The position numbers were made by a program, and so were the translations under genes. 64,000 nucleotides of DNA from JAPHSX01 sp041554195 (lineage in GTDB: Bacteria; Pseudomonadota; Gammaproteobacteria; Thiohalomonadales; Thiohalomonadaceae): assembly GCA_041554195.1 (NCBI GenBank), contig JBFFMJ010000007.1, positions 124,001 through 188,000 of the forward strand. The letters run 5' to 3'. Below the pieces are notes generated by a model, which had not been told where the DNA came from, ran no database searches, and saw only the letters and a program-made list of their open reading frames with translations. Position 1 is the first letter of the stretch; each line of letters opens with the position of its first letter. Below are positions 26,088 through 35,381 of the stretch, piece after piece.

Positions 26088-26648
26088 TTAGCCAAGCCTG
26101 ATCATTGCATCACTCAGAAGATCGCGAATGACCGTTGGCCGCTCTGCTCCGCCCAGTTCACCATGCAGGCAGTAATCAACTTCTGTGCCCATGTCGCGCA
26201 ATACAGCTAGCGGTGTAGTTGCCGGTTTTTTGCCCGCCTGGTTGGCACTCGTGGAGACGATGGCACCACCAAAGAGATGACAAAGCTCCCGCACTAAAGG
26301 GTGTGCGGTAACGCGCACCGCGACTGTTTGGTGCATCCCGCGTATCCACTCAGGACAGCCTTCACTGGCGGGAATCAGCCAGGTGTTGGGGCCGGGCCAG
26401 CTGGCATCGAGTTTTGACCGATGTCTGGGCTCAAGCGGCTGGATGAAAGGTTGCAGCTGTTCGAGGTTACTGGCGATAAGGATTAAGCCCTTTTGCCAGG
26501 GACGATGCTTGAGCAATAACAGTCGCTCGACGGCATCATAATTCATCGGGTCACAACCGAGACCGTAGACCGCCTCGGTCGGATACGCAATGAGGCCGCC
26601 GGCGTGTAACACGCGGGCGGCCTCACGAATCTGGAACGGCGTTGCCAA
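26088..26648 (-). CDS. tsaC: L-threonylcarbamoyladenylate synthase (Sua5/YrdC/YciO family)
   Basis: A 186-residue cytoplasmic enzyme that makes threonylcarbamoyl-AMP for the t6A modification of tRNAs reading ANN codons. The family blocks are visible: GLIAYPTEAVYGLGCD near the N-terminus, HRPWQKGLILIA, and the STSANQAGKKPAT motif. It starts only 2 bases after the purE stop and so is co-transcribed with purE. Length equals E. coli TsaC (190). Confidence 0.95.
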   Translation of the reverse strand: MATPFQIREAARVLHAGGLIAYPTEAVYGLGCDPMNYDAVERLLLLKHRPWQKGLILIASNLEQLQPFIQPLEPRHRSKLDASWPGPNTWLIPASEGCPEWIRGMHQTVAVRVTAHPLVRELCHLFGGAIVSTSANQAGKKPATTPLAVLRDMGTEVDYCLHGELGGAERPTVIRDLLSDAMIRLG

Positions 26649-26650
26649 GG

Positions 26651-27160
26651 TTAGGCTAAACCGAGTTCCTTCTGCACTTCCGCGTTGCGCGCAAGGATCT
26701 TCACCTTATTCGCCTCACGCTCATCACGCAGCTTTTGCGCCAGCCCCTCATCGGAAACAGCCATGATCTGCGCGGCCAGGTAGCCGGCATTCTTGGCACC
26801 GGCACTGCCGATGGCAACGGTGGCGACCGGGATACCGCCGGGCATCATCACGGTGGAGAGCAGTGCATCCTGCCCCTTCAGCGGACCACCGTCCATCGGC
26901 ACGCCGATAACCGGGCGCACGGTGATGGCTGATACAGCACCGGCAAGGTGAGCGGCAAGACCGGCGGCACAGATAAAGGCCTGGCAACCGCGTTTTTCTG
27001 CTCCGGTCACATAGTCGTGGGTGGCCTCCGGGGTACGGTGTGCCGAGTGGATACGCACCTCGTAGGTGATATCGAATGACTTTAGGACCTTAAAGGTCGC
27101 CTGCATTGCAGGCAGATCGGAATCGGATCCCATCAGGATGCCAACAAAGGGGGTGCTCAT
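26651..27160 (-). CDS. purE: N5-carboxyaminoimidazole ribonucleotide mutase
   Basis: A 169-residue cytoplasmic enzyme of purine synthesis that moves the carboxyl group of N5-CAIR to C4. GSDSDLPAMQ near residue 11 and SAHRTPE near residue 40 bind the substrate phosphate and ribose; length and motifs fit class I, which needs PurK to make N5-CAIR. In many relatives purK follows purE, but here tsaC follows after 2 bases, so purK must lie elsewhere or the pathway differs. Confidence 0.96.
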   Translation of the reverse strand: MSTPFVGILMGSDSDLPAMQATFKVLKSFDITYEVRIHSAHRTPEATHDYVTGAEKRGCQAFICAAGLAAHLAGAVSAITVRPVIGVPMDGGPLKGQDALLSTVMMPGGIPVATVAIGSAGAKNAGYLAAQIMAVSDEGLAQKLRDEREANKVKILARNAEVQKELGLA

Positions 27161-27205
27161 TATTATTACTCCACAAAAAAACAGTTATGACGGTTCTATC
27201 GCGAT

Positions 27206-27236
27206 AAAAGTTCCGTGGAGGAGCCCTCCTCAGAAC
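27206..27236 (-). terminator. rho-independent terminator after topA
   Basis: In the minus direction a GAGGA / TCCTC stem closed by outer GTTC / GAAC pairs, with a small internal bulge, is followed by TTTT. It separates topA from purE, which suggests purE-tsaC has its own promoter. Confidence 0.65.
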
Positions 27237-27252
27237 GGGTAATTAATACCGA

Positions 27253-29562
27253 TCAGGCCTCCGCCTCTTCGGTATCGTCCTCTTTCTCATAGGGCTCGGC
27301 AAAGCCGCAATCCTTCTGCGGACAGACCTTTTCGGTGCCCTTACGCTTGGTGGTCTTGATCGTAAGGATCGGCCACTCACAGTCGGGGCAGGGCTCATTA
27401 ATCGGCTCATTCCACACCGCATAATCGCAGTCTGGATAGGTAGAGCAGGAGAAGAAAATCTTGCCGCGGCGTGACTTGCGACGCAGCATACTTCCCTTGT
27501 TGCACTTGGGACAGCTAACGCCGGTATCCTCCGGCTGCTCCAACGGTTCGAGATGTTTGCACTTGGGATAGGCACTGCAACCGATAAACTTGCCGTAACG
27601 TCCATCACGAATCAACAGCGGCGAGTCACACTCGGGACAGCTGCGTCCTTCCACCACTTCAGGCTCGGCGCGCTTCTCTTCACCGTCGATATTACGGGTG
27701 TAACTGCAATCAGGATAGCCGGTACAGGCGACAAAGCGTCCGCGCTTACCGAGCTTGGTAACCAGCGGCTTGCCACACTCGGGGCAGACCTCGTCCATCG
27801 CCTCTTCGGTGACATCCTTGCGCGACACGCTGGCCTCTTTGTCGACCACCAGATCCTTAAAGGGTTGCCAGAATTTTTTCATCAGTGGCACCCACTCCTC
27901 CTCGCCACGGGAGACCGCATCAAGCTCGTCTTCCAGTTTCGCGGTAAAGTCGTAATCGACGTAGCGGGTGAAGTGCTGGGTAAGGAATTTATTTACCACG
28001 CGACCCACATCGGTGGGATAGAAACGCTTCTTGTCGATCTCCACATATTCGCGATTTTGCAGCGTCGAGATGATGCTGGCGTAGGTAGAGGGGCGACCGA
28101 TGCCGTGCTCCTCCAGGGTCTTTACCAGGCTTGCCTCGGAGAAGCGCGGTGGTGGCTCGGTAAAGTGCTGCTCGGGTCGGATCTTGAGCAACTCGATCTT
28201 TTCCCCCTCGAGCATCGGCGGCAACAACTTGTTGTCGTCCTTTTTCTCTTTGGCGTCGTCCACCGACTCCTGATAGACCGACATAAATCCGGCATGGACA
28301 ATGGTCGAGCCGTTGGCGCGGAACAGGTTGCCTTCACCGGCACTGAGGTCAACCGCCACCGTATCCAGAGTGGCATGTACCATCTGGCAGGCCACCGTGC
28401 GCTTCCAGATCAACTCATACAGTCGGAACTGATCCTTGGACAATTTATCCTTCAGCGACTCCGGCACTCGCAGAATGGAGGTGGGGCGCACCGCCTCGTG
28501 TGCCTCCTGGGCATTCTTCGATTTAGTCTTAAAGATGCGCGGCTCGTCCGGCACGTTGTCAGTGCCGTAGCGCTGGCCGATAAATTCGCGCAGCTCCTCC
28601 AGGGCATCCTGGGAGAGGGTCACCGAGTCGGTACGCATATAGGTAATGAGACCCACGGTCTCACCGCCGATGTCGATACCCTCATACAGCTGCTGTGCCG
28701 TGCGCATACTGCGCTGGGTGGTGAAGCCCAGTTTACGCGCCGCCTCCTGCTGCAGTGTGGAGGTAGTAAAGGGGGCAGCGGGGTTGCGCTTGCGTTTTTT
28801 CTTTGTCACTTTGCTGACGGTAAGCTGACCCTCGGCACCCTTTAACAGGCCCGCCTCAACTTCATCGGCGCGACCACTGTTATTAATGGTGAACTGCTCA
28901 ATCTTCTCGTCTTCAAACTGGATAAGTTTAGCGCTGAAGTTTTGTCCCTCTTTGGCGACATCGGCCTCAACAGTCCAGTACTCTTTGGGATCAAAGGCCT
29001 CGATCGCCTCCTCACGTTCGACGATCATGCGCAGCGCGGGAGACTGCACCCGGCCGGCGGAGAGACCGCGGCGGATCTTTTTCCACAGTAGTGGCGAAAG
29101 ATTAAAGCCAACCAGGTAGTCAAGGGCGCGACGCGCCTGCTGTGCATTCACCAGCTCCATTGCCAGCTCTCGCGGATTGGCAACGGCCTCCTGGATCGCC
29201 TTCTTGGTCACCTCGTGGAATACCACACGACCTACCGGCTTATCTTTTAGCAGGTTGCGCTTGCCCTTCAGGATCTCCAGCAGGTGCCATGAGATCGCCT
29301 CACCCTCGCGGTCCGGGTCAGTGGCGAGATAGAGGGCTTCGGCCTTGCGTAGCGCCTTGACGATGGCATCGACATGTTTGCTGTTTTTGTCGATTATTTG
29401 GTACTTCATCGCAAAGTCGTTGTCAGGGTCGACCGCCCCCTCTTTAGGCAGAAGGTCGCGCACATGACCATAGGAGGCCAATACCTCGAAATCTTTGCCC
29501 AGGTATTTCTTAATAGTCTTCGCCTTAGCCGGCGACTCCACAATTACCAGATTCTTGCTCAT
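27253..29562 (-). CDS. topA: DNA topoisomerase I
   Basis: A 769-residue type IA topoisomerase that relaxes negative supercoils. The N-terminal Toprim domain (NLVIVESPAKAKTIKKYLG) carries the metal-binding TDPDREGE at 81-88. The active-site tyrosine is Y308 in TVGLITYMRTDS. Four C-terminal zinc-ribbon-like units follow, each with paired Cys motifs (for example CPECGKPL...CTGYPDC), with positively charged linkers. It is shorter than E. coli TopA (865) because the C-terminal extension is smaller. A terminator lies directly upstream, 15 bases from the start codon. Confidence 0.97.
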   Translation of the reverse strand: MSKNLVIVESPAKAKTIKKYLGKDFEVLASYGHVRDLLPKEGAVDPDNDFAMKYQIIDKNSKHVDAIVKALRKAEALYLATDPDREGEAISWHLLEILKGKRNLLKDKPVGRVVFHEVTKKAIQEAVANPRELAMELVNAQQARRALDYLVGFNLSPLLWKKIRRGLSAGRVQSPALRMIVEREEAIEAFDPKEYWTVEADVAKEGQNFSAKLIQFEDEKIEQFTINNSGRADEVEAGLLKGAEGQLTVSKVTKKKRKRNPAAPFTTSTLQQEAARKLGFTTQRSMRTAQQLYEGIDIGGETVGLITYMRTDSVTLSQDALEELREFIGQRYGTDNVPDEPRIFKTKSKNAQEAHEAVRPTSILRVPESLKDKLSKDQFRLYELIWKRTVACQMVHATLDTVAVDLSAGEGNLFRANGSTIVHAGFMSVYQESVDDAKEKKDDNKLLPPMLEGEKIELLKIRPEQHFTEPPPRFSEASLVKTLEEHGIGRPSTYASIISTLQNREYVEIDKKRFYPTDVGRVVNKFLTQHFTRYVDYDFTAKLEDELDAVSRGEEEWVPLMKKFWQPFKDLVVDKEASVSRKDVTEEAMDEVCPECGKPLVTKLGKRGRFVACTGYPDCSYTRNIDGEEKRAEPEVVEGRSCPECDSPLLIRDGRYGKFIGCSAYPKCKHLEPLEQPEDTGVSCPKCNKGSMLRRKSRRGKIFFSCSTYPDCDYAVWNEPINEPCPDCEWPILTIKTTKRKGTEKVCPQKDCGFAEPYEKEDDTEEAEA

Positions 29563-29576
29563 TACGACTCACTAGT

Positions 29577-29602
29577 AAAAATGCCCGCTAGATGCGGGCA
29601 TT
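29577..29602 (-). terminator. terminator between smg and topA, possible topA attenuator
   Basis: In the minus direction AATGCCCGC-ATCTA-GCGGGCATT forms a perfect 9-bp stem followed by TTTAC. It ends 15 bases before the topA ATG, so it either ends the dprA-smg transcript or acts as a leader element for topA. Confidence 0.8.
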
Positions 29603-29628
29603 GATAGCCATCTCTGACTCCGCTGAAC

Positions 29629-30105
29629 TCAGTGCAGTTGTGCTACCACCTCGTCCAGAACCAGGTCTTCCATCCATGCCACGGCCGCTTCCTGACCGGG
29701 CTGGTTAAACAATACCATCAGGATCACCCACTTCAGCTGCTCCAGATCGACCTCGTCGCTCTCCAGCGCCATCACCCGGTCAATGACCATCTCGCGGGTG
29801 GCGTGATCCAGGACCCCCATCTGCTCGAGGAAGAGGATAAAACCGCGACAATCACTGTCCAGTTTTGCATCCTCACGTTCCGAGTAAATGCGAAATGACT
29901 GCTGCGGTGCGTTAGGCAGGATGCCGTCACTGCCAGCCGTGGTCAGCGACTCCAGCCAGTCGAAGGCCTTGCCAATCTCGGAGCGGTGAAAACCGGCATC
30001 CATCAGCTCCAGCTGCAGCGACTCGCGATCCTGCTCCAGTTCACCCTCGTCATACATGTAGTTCTCGAAGAGGTAGATCAGGATTTCAAATACGTCTTGT
30101 TTCAT
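29629..30105 (-). CDS. smg: Smg family protein (DUF494)
   Basis: A 158-residue cytoplasmic protein starting MKQDVFEILIYLFENYM, which fits E. coli Smg (157). The protein is acidic and helical; the biochemical role is unknown, although its gene is regularly next to dprA or topA. The open frame begins 16 codons earlier, but the internal ATG at 30105 is the family start and lies one base after the dprA stop. A strong terminator follows the gene. Confidence 0.93.
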   Translation of the reverse strand: MKQDVFEILIYLFENYMYDEGELEQDRESLQLELMDAGFHRSEIGKAFDWLESLTTAGSDGILPNAPQQSFRIYSEREDAKLDSDCRGFILFLEQMGVLDHATREMVIDRVMALESDEVDLEQLKWVILMVLFNQPGQEAAVAWMEDLVLDEVVAQLH

Positions 30106-30106
30106 C

Positions 30107-31219
30107 TCACAATCTCTTGGCGCTTCGTGCGTAGCCACCGGCGGCAGACTCAACGAAACCTTGTAGTTCCAATAGTAACAGCATGGAGGAAACCGCCTCC
30201 GCCGTCAATCCACTGCGCTCTACCATTTGATTCACCGGGGTCGCTTCATGGCCAATACAAGTCAGTAGCGTCTGATACTCCTCATCCAGCCCATGCGCTC
30301 TCTGTATCACCTCCTCGCCGTCCCCTGCCCCCTCCTCGGTCATCGCGGCGAGCAGCTGTGGTGCCAGCTCTTCAAGAATATCACCTGCCGACTCCACCAG
30401 CTTGGCCCCCTGACGTATCAACTGATGACAGCCGCGGGCCAGCGGGTTATGGATAGAGCCGGGGATGGCAAAGACCTCACGCCCCTGCTCGGCGGCCAGT
30501 CGAGCGGTGATGAGGGAGCCGCTGCGTAGCGCCGCCTCCACCACTAGTGTACCGATAGAGAGACCACTAATAATGCGATTGCGCTTAGGAAAATTACCCG
30601 CCAGCGGCGGGGTCCCGGGTGAATACTCCGAAAGAATGGCACCTCCGCCATCAATAATGGCATGGGCCAGCTTACGATTGGCGGCAGGATAGACCCGATC
30701 CAGCCCGGTACCCGCCACAGCAATGGTCTGGCCGCCACCCTCTAATGCCCCCTGGTGGCTGGCGGCATCAATACCTGCTGCCAGACCACTGGTGATCACC
30801 ATGCCCGACGCCGCAAGGGTACGGGCAAAATCGAGAGCCGTCTCACGTCCGGTAGCACTGGGGTTACGACTACCCACAATAGCCAGCTGCGGATTTGCCA
30901 GCACCTCGGGGCTACCACGCAGGAACAGCAAAGGAGGGGCATCAGGGAGTTCGCGTAGCTGCTGTGGGTAGTGTGGGTCTTTGAGCGTCAAGAGGTGGCA
31001 TCCCTCCTGCTCCAGCCAATCGAGGTCGCCCTCTACAGCCTCCCAATCAGGGTGGCGCAGATAGTCTACCAGACGATCATCGGGAAGATGGGGGGAGTCA
31101 AAGAGTTGCTGTGGCTCACCGTGACGCTCCAGCAGTTGGCGAAATTTTACCGCCCCAACACCCGGAGCATGCCACAACGCCAGCCAGTATCGAACTCTCT
31201 GCGTTTGCGCACTCATCAT
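30107..31219 (-). CDS. dprA: DNA processing protein DprA
   Basis: A 370-residue cytoplasmic protein that loads RecA on incoming single-stranded DNA during natural transformation. An N-terminal helical region is followed by a Rossmann-like core with AIVGSRNPSATG, SGLAAGIDAASHQGAL, VYPAANRKLA, FPKRNRIISGLS and a winged-helix-like C-terminus (TPVNQMVERSGLTAEAVSSMLLLLELQGFV). Two ATGs sit in tandem; GGAGG is about ten bases ahead. It is operonic with smg (1-base gap) and lies 40 bases after the LysM lipoprotein gene. No other competence gene is in view. Confidence 0.96.
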   Translation of the reverse strand: MMSAQTQRVRYWLALWHAPGVGAVKFRQLLERHGEPQQLFDSPHLPDDRLVDYLRHPDWEAVEGDLDWLEQEGCHLLTLKDPHYPQQLRELPDAPPLLFLRGSPEVLANPQLAIVGSRNPSATGRETALDFARTLAASGMVITSGLAAGIDAASHQGALEGGGQTIAVAGTGLDRVYPAANRKLAHAIIDGGGAILSEYSPGTPPLAGNFPKRNRIISGLSIGTLVVEAALRSGSLITARLAAEQGREVFAIPGSIHNPLARGCHQLIRQGAKLVESAGDILEELAPQLLAAMTEEGAGDGEEVIQRAHGLDEEYQTLLTCIGHEATPVNQMVERSGLTAEAVSSMLLLLELQGFVESAAGGYARSAKRL

Positions 31220-31259
31220 GAGGCAGCCACCTCCCTGTGGCTGAACTTATCCCAAAAGG

Positions 31260-32459
31260 TTAGGGGTTGGTCACCTGATCGAGCAGCCGGATGGTACGGG
31301 TGGCATCCATTATCAGTGCATAACTGACACGGTCGAAGACGCGGAAGATCATTGCTGTTCCGGCCTTCTCGGTAGGCAGCCTTACATCATCTTCCCCCGA
31401 GACAATATCTTCCACTTGCTTACCCATCTGATTGACTGCGAGTACATGGCCCGGCAGCACATCATGCTGACGCCCAAGGTCCAGCACTACCACCTGATAC
31501 TGACCGATCATATTCACCCCATCCATCACCGCCACAATTTGACCCTCCACCTTGTGGTCAGGGGCTCGCGGGGTGAAGCTGTGCTGAATGATCTCGTCGC
31601 CCTTGGGGATAAGGCGATCACCCCGTAAAACCTCTCGAGTACTATCGGTGATCCGCATAGTCGCTGGGTCACCAAGGCGGGTCAGCTTCGCATCACCCAG
31701 GTACACCGCCTCGTAACCGAGAATATCACCTTCATCCTTCGGGTTGTGATAGACCTGGCCCTTGCGGACGACGACATAATCCCCCTGAATCTTGTCCTCA
31801 TCAAATCCGCGGGCATAGACCTTGTAACCATCACCCGACATCAGACGCTCGTCGGTATGCTGCATCACGTAGGGCATTGACTCCAGTTCCCCTTCAGAGA
31901 GGACACGCGGGCGGGTCAGGAAAGGACCGATAGTATTGATCGAGATAGTAGGAATCGCCTCTTCCAGCCCCAGTTCACGTACACGCGGGCTAAGCTTGAC
32001 GGTAGGATAATGCTGTCCCGACTTGAGCACATCTGGCGGAAGATCCGTTGTCACCGCTGTTCCCACAACCTTGCCGTTACGTGTCACCTGCATCAATGGC
32101 TGACCATTAACGAAGATGATGGTAAGGATGTCACCCGGAAAGATCAGGTGGGGGTTAGCAATATGCGGATTAAAGTGCCACAGTTTTGGCCACATCCAGG
32201 GGTCTTTAAGGAAACGCGTCGAGATGTCCCACAGGGTATCCCCCCTGACTACCACATACTTTTCAGGGTAGTTGTGCTTCAAAACCACAGGCTGCGGTGC
32301 AGGCTCAACAGGAGCCGCTGCAGGGGTCTCCACCACCTCGGGCGCTTCCTCTTCCTCGTACTCATCGGGAGTACCGGCACAACCGGCCAGCGAAAGGATC
32401 AACACCGCAACCAGATTGATAGGAAGAAAACGGGTAGAATGAAGACGTTTGATATCCAT
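31260..32459 (-). CDS. LysM-domain lipoprotein
   Basis: A 399-residue exported lipoprotein. The signal peptide (FLPINLVAVLILSLAGC) ends in a lipobox LAGC. An acidic and Pro/Ala-rich linker (EYEEEEAPEVVETPAAAP) leads to one LysM domain of about residues 70-115 (VVRGDTLWDISTRFLKDPWMWPKLW). The rest is beta-rich without an identified enzyme domain. LysM binds peptidoglycan glycan chains. The same gene lies between dprA and def in Pseudomonas. I chose the ATG at 32459 because AAGGG lies six bases ahead; a second ATG six bases upstream is next to it. It is divergent from def across about 150 bases. Confidence 0.9.
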   Translation of the reverse strand: MDIKRLHSTRFLPINLVAVLILSLAGCAGTPDEYEEEEAPEVVETPAAAPVEPAPQPVVLKHNYPEKYVVVRGDTLWDISTRFLKDPWMWPKLWHFNPHIANPHLIFPGDILTIIFVNGQPLMQVTRNGKVVGTAVTTDLPPDVLKSGQHYPTVKLSPRVRELGLEEAIPTISINTIGPFLTRPRVLSEGELESMPYVMQHTDERLMSGDGYKVYARGFDEDKIQGDYVVVRKGQVYHNPKDEGDILGYEAVYLGDAKLTRLGDPATMRITDSTREVLRGDRLIPKGDEIIQHSFTPRAPDHKVEGQIVAVMDGVNMIGQYQVVVLDLGRQHDVLPGHVLAVNQMGKQVEDIVSGEDDVRLPTEKAGTAMIFRVFDRVSYALIMDATRTIRLLDQVTNP

Positions 32460-32607
32460 GGGCATCCCTTAATTCTCAGCAACTCAGGCGAGTTTAGCGA
32501 ATTTTTTTCCGCCCTCATAGTCTGGCGGTTTATGGTAAGAATTCAGTATGATCATTACTTTAGCAACAAAAGCTGTGGTTTTACTATAGCTTTATTACGG
32601 AATTAGC

Positions 32608-33111
32608 ATGTCACACCTCACAATTTTACATTTTCCAGACGAACGTCTGCGCACCGTAGCCAAACCGGTAGAGCAGGTCGATAAGCGCTTACGCAAGGTC
32701 ATCGACGACATGTTCGAGACCATGTATGAAGCCCCCGGCATCGGCCTGGCGGCGACTCAGGTCAACTTTCATCAGCGCCTTATCGTCATCGACATCTCCG
32801 AGGAGCATAACCAGCCACTGGTTTTCATCAATCCGGAGATCCTTGAGAAAGAGGGGGTTGAGGAGATGGACGAGGGGTGCCTGTCGGTGCCCGGGATCTA
32901 CGAGAAAGTCCAGCGTGCCGAAAAGGTGAAGGTGCGTGCACTGGATCGTAACGGCGAGCCCTTCGAGCTGCAGGCCGACGGCCTGCTGGCGGTCTGCATC
33001 CAGCACGAGATCGACCACCTTGATGGCAAGCTGTTTGTCGATTACCTCTCCAACCTCAAGCGCCAGCGCATCAAAAAGAAACTGGAAAAACAGTCTCGCC
33101 AGACTATGTAA
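32608..33111 (+). CDS. def: peptide deformylase
   Basis: A 167-residue cytoplasmic metalloenzyme that removes the formyl group from new proteins. All three family motifs are intact: GIGLAATQ at 44-51, EGCLSVPG with metal ligand C91, and QHEIDHLDG with HEIDH at 133-137. It starts the run def-fmt-rsmB; fmt begins 22 bases later. The 148-base divergent region upstream must hold its promoter. Confidence 0.97.
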   Translation: MSHLTILHFPDERLRTVAKPVEQVDKRLRKVIDDMFETMYEAPGIGLAATQVNFHQRLIVIDISEEHNQPLVFINPEILEKEGVEEMDEGCLSVPGIYEKVQRAEKVKVRALDRNGEPFELQADGLLAVCIQHEIDHLDGKLFVDYLSNLKRQRIKKKLEKQSRQTM

Positions 33112-33133
33112 GCACTGACTAACGCGGAATCCC

Positions 33134-34075
33134 ATGACCAAACCACTCAATATCGTCTACGCCGGCACGCCGGAATTTGCCGCCACCGCGCTGGCTGCAT
33201 TGCTGCAGACCGAGCACCACATCTGCGCGGTCTATACCCAGCCGGACCGGCCCGCCGGGCGCGGTCGCAAACTCAAGGCGAGCCCGGTTAAGGAGCTGGC
33301 GCTGGCGCACGCAATTGAGGTACGCCAGCCCGAGTCACTGAAGGATAACGCGACACAGCAGGCACTGGCCGCCCTCAAGCCCGATGTCATGATCGTCGCC
33401 GCCTACGGCCTGCTGCTGCCTGCCGAGGTGCTCTCCATCCCGCGTCTCGGATGTCTCAATATTCACGCCTCACTGCTGCCGCGCTGGCGGGGCGCCGCAC
33501 CGATTCAGCGTGCCATCATTGAGGGCGATGTCGAGACCGGCGTCACCATTATGCAGATGGATGTGGGGTTGGATACCGGCGATATGCTCTACAAACTCAC
33601 CACCCCGATCACCCCTGAAGACAATGCCCAACGTCTGCACGACCGACTGGCCGAGCTGGGAGCACGGGGGATCGTCGAGGCCCTTGCCGCCATTCAGGCC
33701 GGCGATCTTATCCCCCAGCCGCAGGACGACGCCCTCGCCAATTACGCGAAGAAACTGAGCAAGGCCGAGGCCACCATCGACTGGCAGCAGGGCGCGACAC
33801 AAATCGCCCGTCAGGTGGCGGGCTTCAACCCCTGGCCGGTGGCCCAGACCACCGTCGACGATAAGGTGCTGCGTATCTGGGAGGCGGAGGCGCTTGCAGA
33901 CGCCGCTAACGCCCCACCTGGTAGCGTCATCGCCTGTAGCAAACAGGGGATTGATGTGGCCTGTGGTGAGGGCTCACTACGGCTCAAGCGCCTGCAACTT
34001 CCTGGCGGTAAGCCACTCTCTGCCGCCGAGTTTCTCAATTCACGCTCCCTTGATGGAGTCGTGCTCGGTGGCTAA
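33134..34075 (+). CDS. fmt: methionyl-tRNA formyltransferase
   Basis: A 313-residue cytoplasmic enzyme that formylates initiator Met-tRNA using 10-formyl-tetrahydrofolate. The start is IVYAGTPEFA (GTPEFA at 11-16). The catalytic region CLNIHASLLPRWRGAAPIQRA begins near residue 107, and a C-terminal tRNA-binding domain follows. Length matches E. coli Fmt (315). It precedes rsmB, whose start overlaps its stop. Confidence 0.97.
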   Translation: MTKPLNIVYAGTPEFAATALAALLQTEHHICAVYTQPDRPAGRGRKLKASPVKELALAHAIEVRQPESLKDNATQQALAALKPDVMIVAAYGLLLPAEVLSIPRLGCLNIHASLLPRWRGAAPIQRAIIEGDVETGVTIMQMDVGLDTGDMLYKLTTPITPEDNAQRLHDRLAELGARGIVEALAAIQAGDLIPQPQDDALANYAKKLSKAEATIDWQQGATQIARQVAGFNPWPVAQTTVDDKVLRIWEAEALADAANAPPGSVIACSKQGIDVACGEGSLRLKRLQLPGGKPLSAAEFLNSRSLDGVVLGG

Positions 34076-35381
34076 ATCATCCCCTACTCCCCGCCTTAGC
34101 GCCGTCTCGGTACTCACCCGCGTCAGCAGCGAGGGGCAATCCCTCTCCTCGCTACTGCCCCACTCTTTTCACAACCTGCCTCCCGAACGCCGCGCCCTGG
34201 CACAGGAACTCTGCTACGGCACCCTGCGCTGGTGGCACCGGCTTGATGCCCTGCTCGCCCGCCTGCTCGACAAACCCCTGCGTGCCAAGGACGCCGATGT
34301 CCACTGCCTGCTGCTGTGCGGTCTCTACCAGCTGGAGTACATGGAGATCCCGCCACACGCCGTCGTCTCCGAGACGGTGGCGGTAACCGCGGCGCTGAAA
34401 AAGGGGTGGGCCAAGGGGCTGGTGAATGCCGTACTGCGCCGCTTTCAGCGAGAAAAAACGGAGCTGGAACGAAAGCTGAGCGGTGCCCCGGAGGCCCGTT
34501 ACGCCCACCCGCTGTGGCTTATCGATGCCCTGAAGGCCGCCTGGCCAAGTCAGTGGCAGGCGATCCTGGAGGCCAACAATCAGCGCCCGCCGATGACCCT
34601 GCGCAACGCCCGCGATCACCAGTCACGCGATGCCTATCTTGACGAGCTGAAGGCCGCCGCGATCGAGGCCGATGCCAACCCCCACTCTCCCGATGCCCTC
34701 ACCCTGGCCCGCCCGCAGGATGTCGAGACCCTTCCCGGCTTTAGCGAAGGCCGGGTCTCGGTGCAGGATGCCGCCGCCCAGCTGGCCGCTAACCTACTGG
34801 GGCACCAGCCGGGGATGCGGGTACTGGATGCCTGCGCCGCCCCCGGTGGAAAAACCGGGCATTTGCTGGAAATATGTGGCGATATCGAGCTGATTGCGCT
34901 GGATATTGAGGAGAAACGACTAAAACGTGTCGCCGAGAACATGACCCGCCTGAAACGCCAGGCGACCCTGCTCACAGGCGATGCCGCCAACCCCGAGAGC
35001 TGGTGGGACGGCCAACCCTTCGAGCGCATCCTGCTCGACGCCCCCTGCTCGGCCAGCGGCGTGATCCGCCGCCACCCCGACATCAAACTACTGCGCCGCC
35101 CCGAGGATATTGATCAGTTGGTCACCCTACAGGCCACCATCCTTGAGGCGATGTGGCCCCTGCTCAAGCCAGGGGGTATGCTTGTCTACGCGACCTGCTC
35201 GGTCCTGCCTCAGGAAAACAGCCAGCAACTCACGGCCTTCCTCGAGCGGCACAGCGATGCGCAAGAGCAAAAAATCACCGCCAGCTGGGGGGTGGAGACT
35301 GTGGTCGGCAGACAGATCCTGCCGAATCAGGATGGGATGGATGGCTTTTATTACGCTTGTATCGAAAAGCTTGCTGCTTAA
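34068..35381 (+). CDS. rsmB: 16S rRNA m5C967 methyltransferase
   Basis: A 437-residue SAM-dependent enzyme. An N-terminal NusB-like RNA-binding domain precedes the catalytic domain. SAM-binding DACAAPGGKTGHLLE and the two cysteine motifs of m5C enzymes (DAPCSASGVIRRHPDIK and YATCSVLPQEN) are present. The frame opens far upstream inside fmt. I chose GTG at 34068 because GGAG lies nine bases ahead and the protein then starts MAKSSPTPRLSAV, as in relatives; the ATG at 34053 is the alternative. It overlaps fmt by 8 bases. Confidence 0.95.
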   Translation: MAKSSPTPRLSAVSVLTRVSSEGQSLSSLLPHSFHNLPPERRALAQELCYGTLRWWHRLDALLARLLDKPLRAKDADVHCLLLCGLYQLEYMEIPPHAVVSETVAVTAALKKGWAKGLVNAVLRRFQREKTELERKLSGAPEARYAHPLWLIDALKAAWPSQWQAILEANNQRPPMTLRNARDHQSRDAYLDELKAAAIEADANPHSPDALTLARPQDVETLPGFSEGRVSVQDAAAQLAANLLGHQPGMRVLDACAAPGGKTGHLLEICGDIELIALDIEEKRLKRVAENMTRLKRQATLLTGDAANPESWWDGQPFERILLDAPCSASGVIRRHPDIKLLRRPEDIDQLVTLQATILEAMWPLLKPGGMLVYATCSVLPQENSQQLTAFLERHSDAQEQKITASWGVETVVGRQILPNQDGMDGFYYACIEKLAA

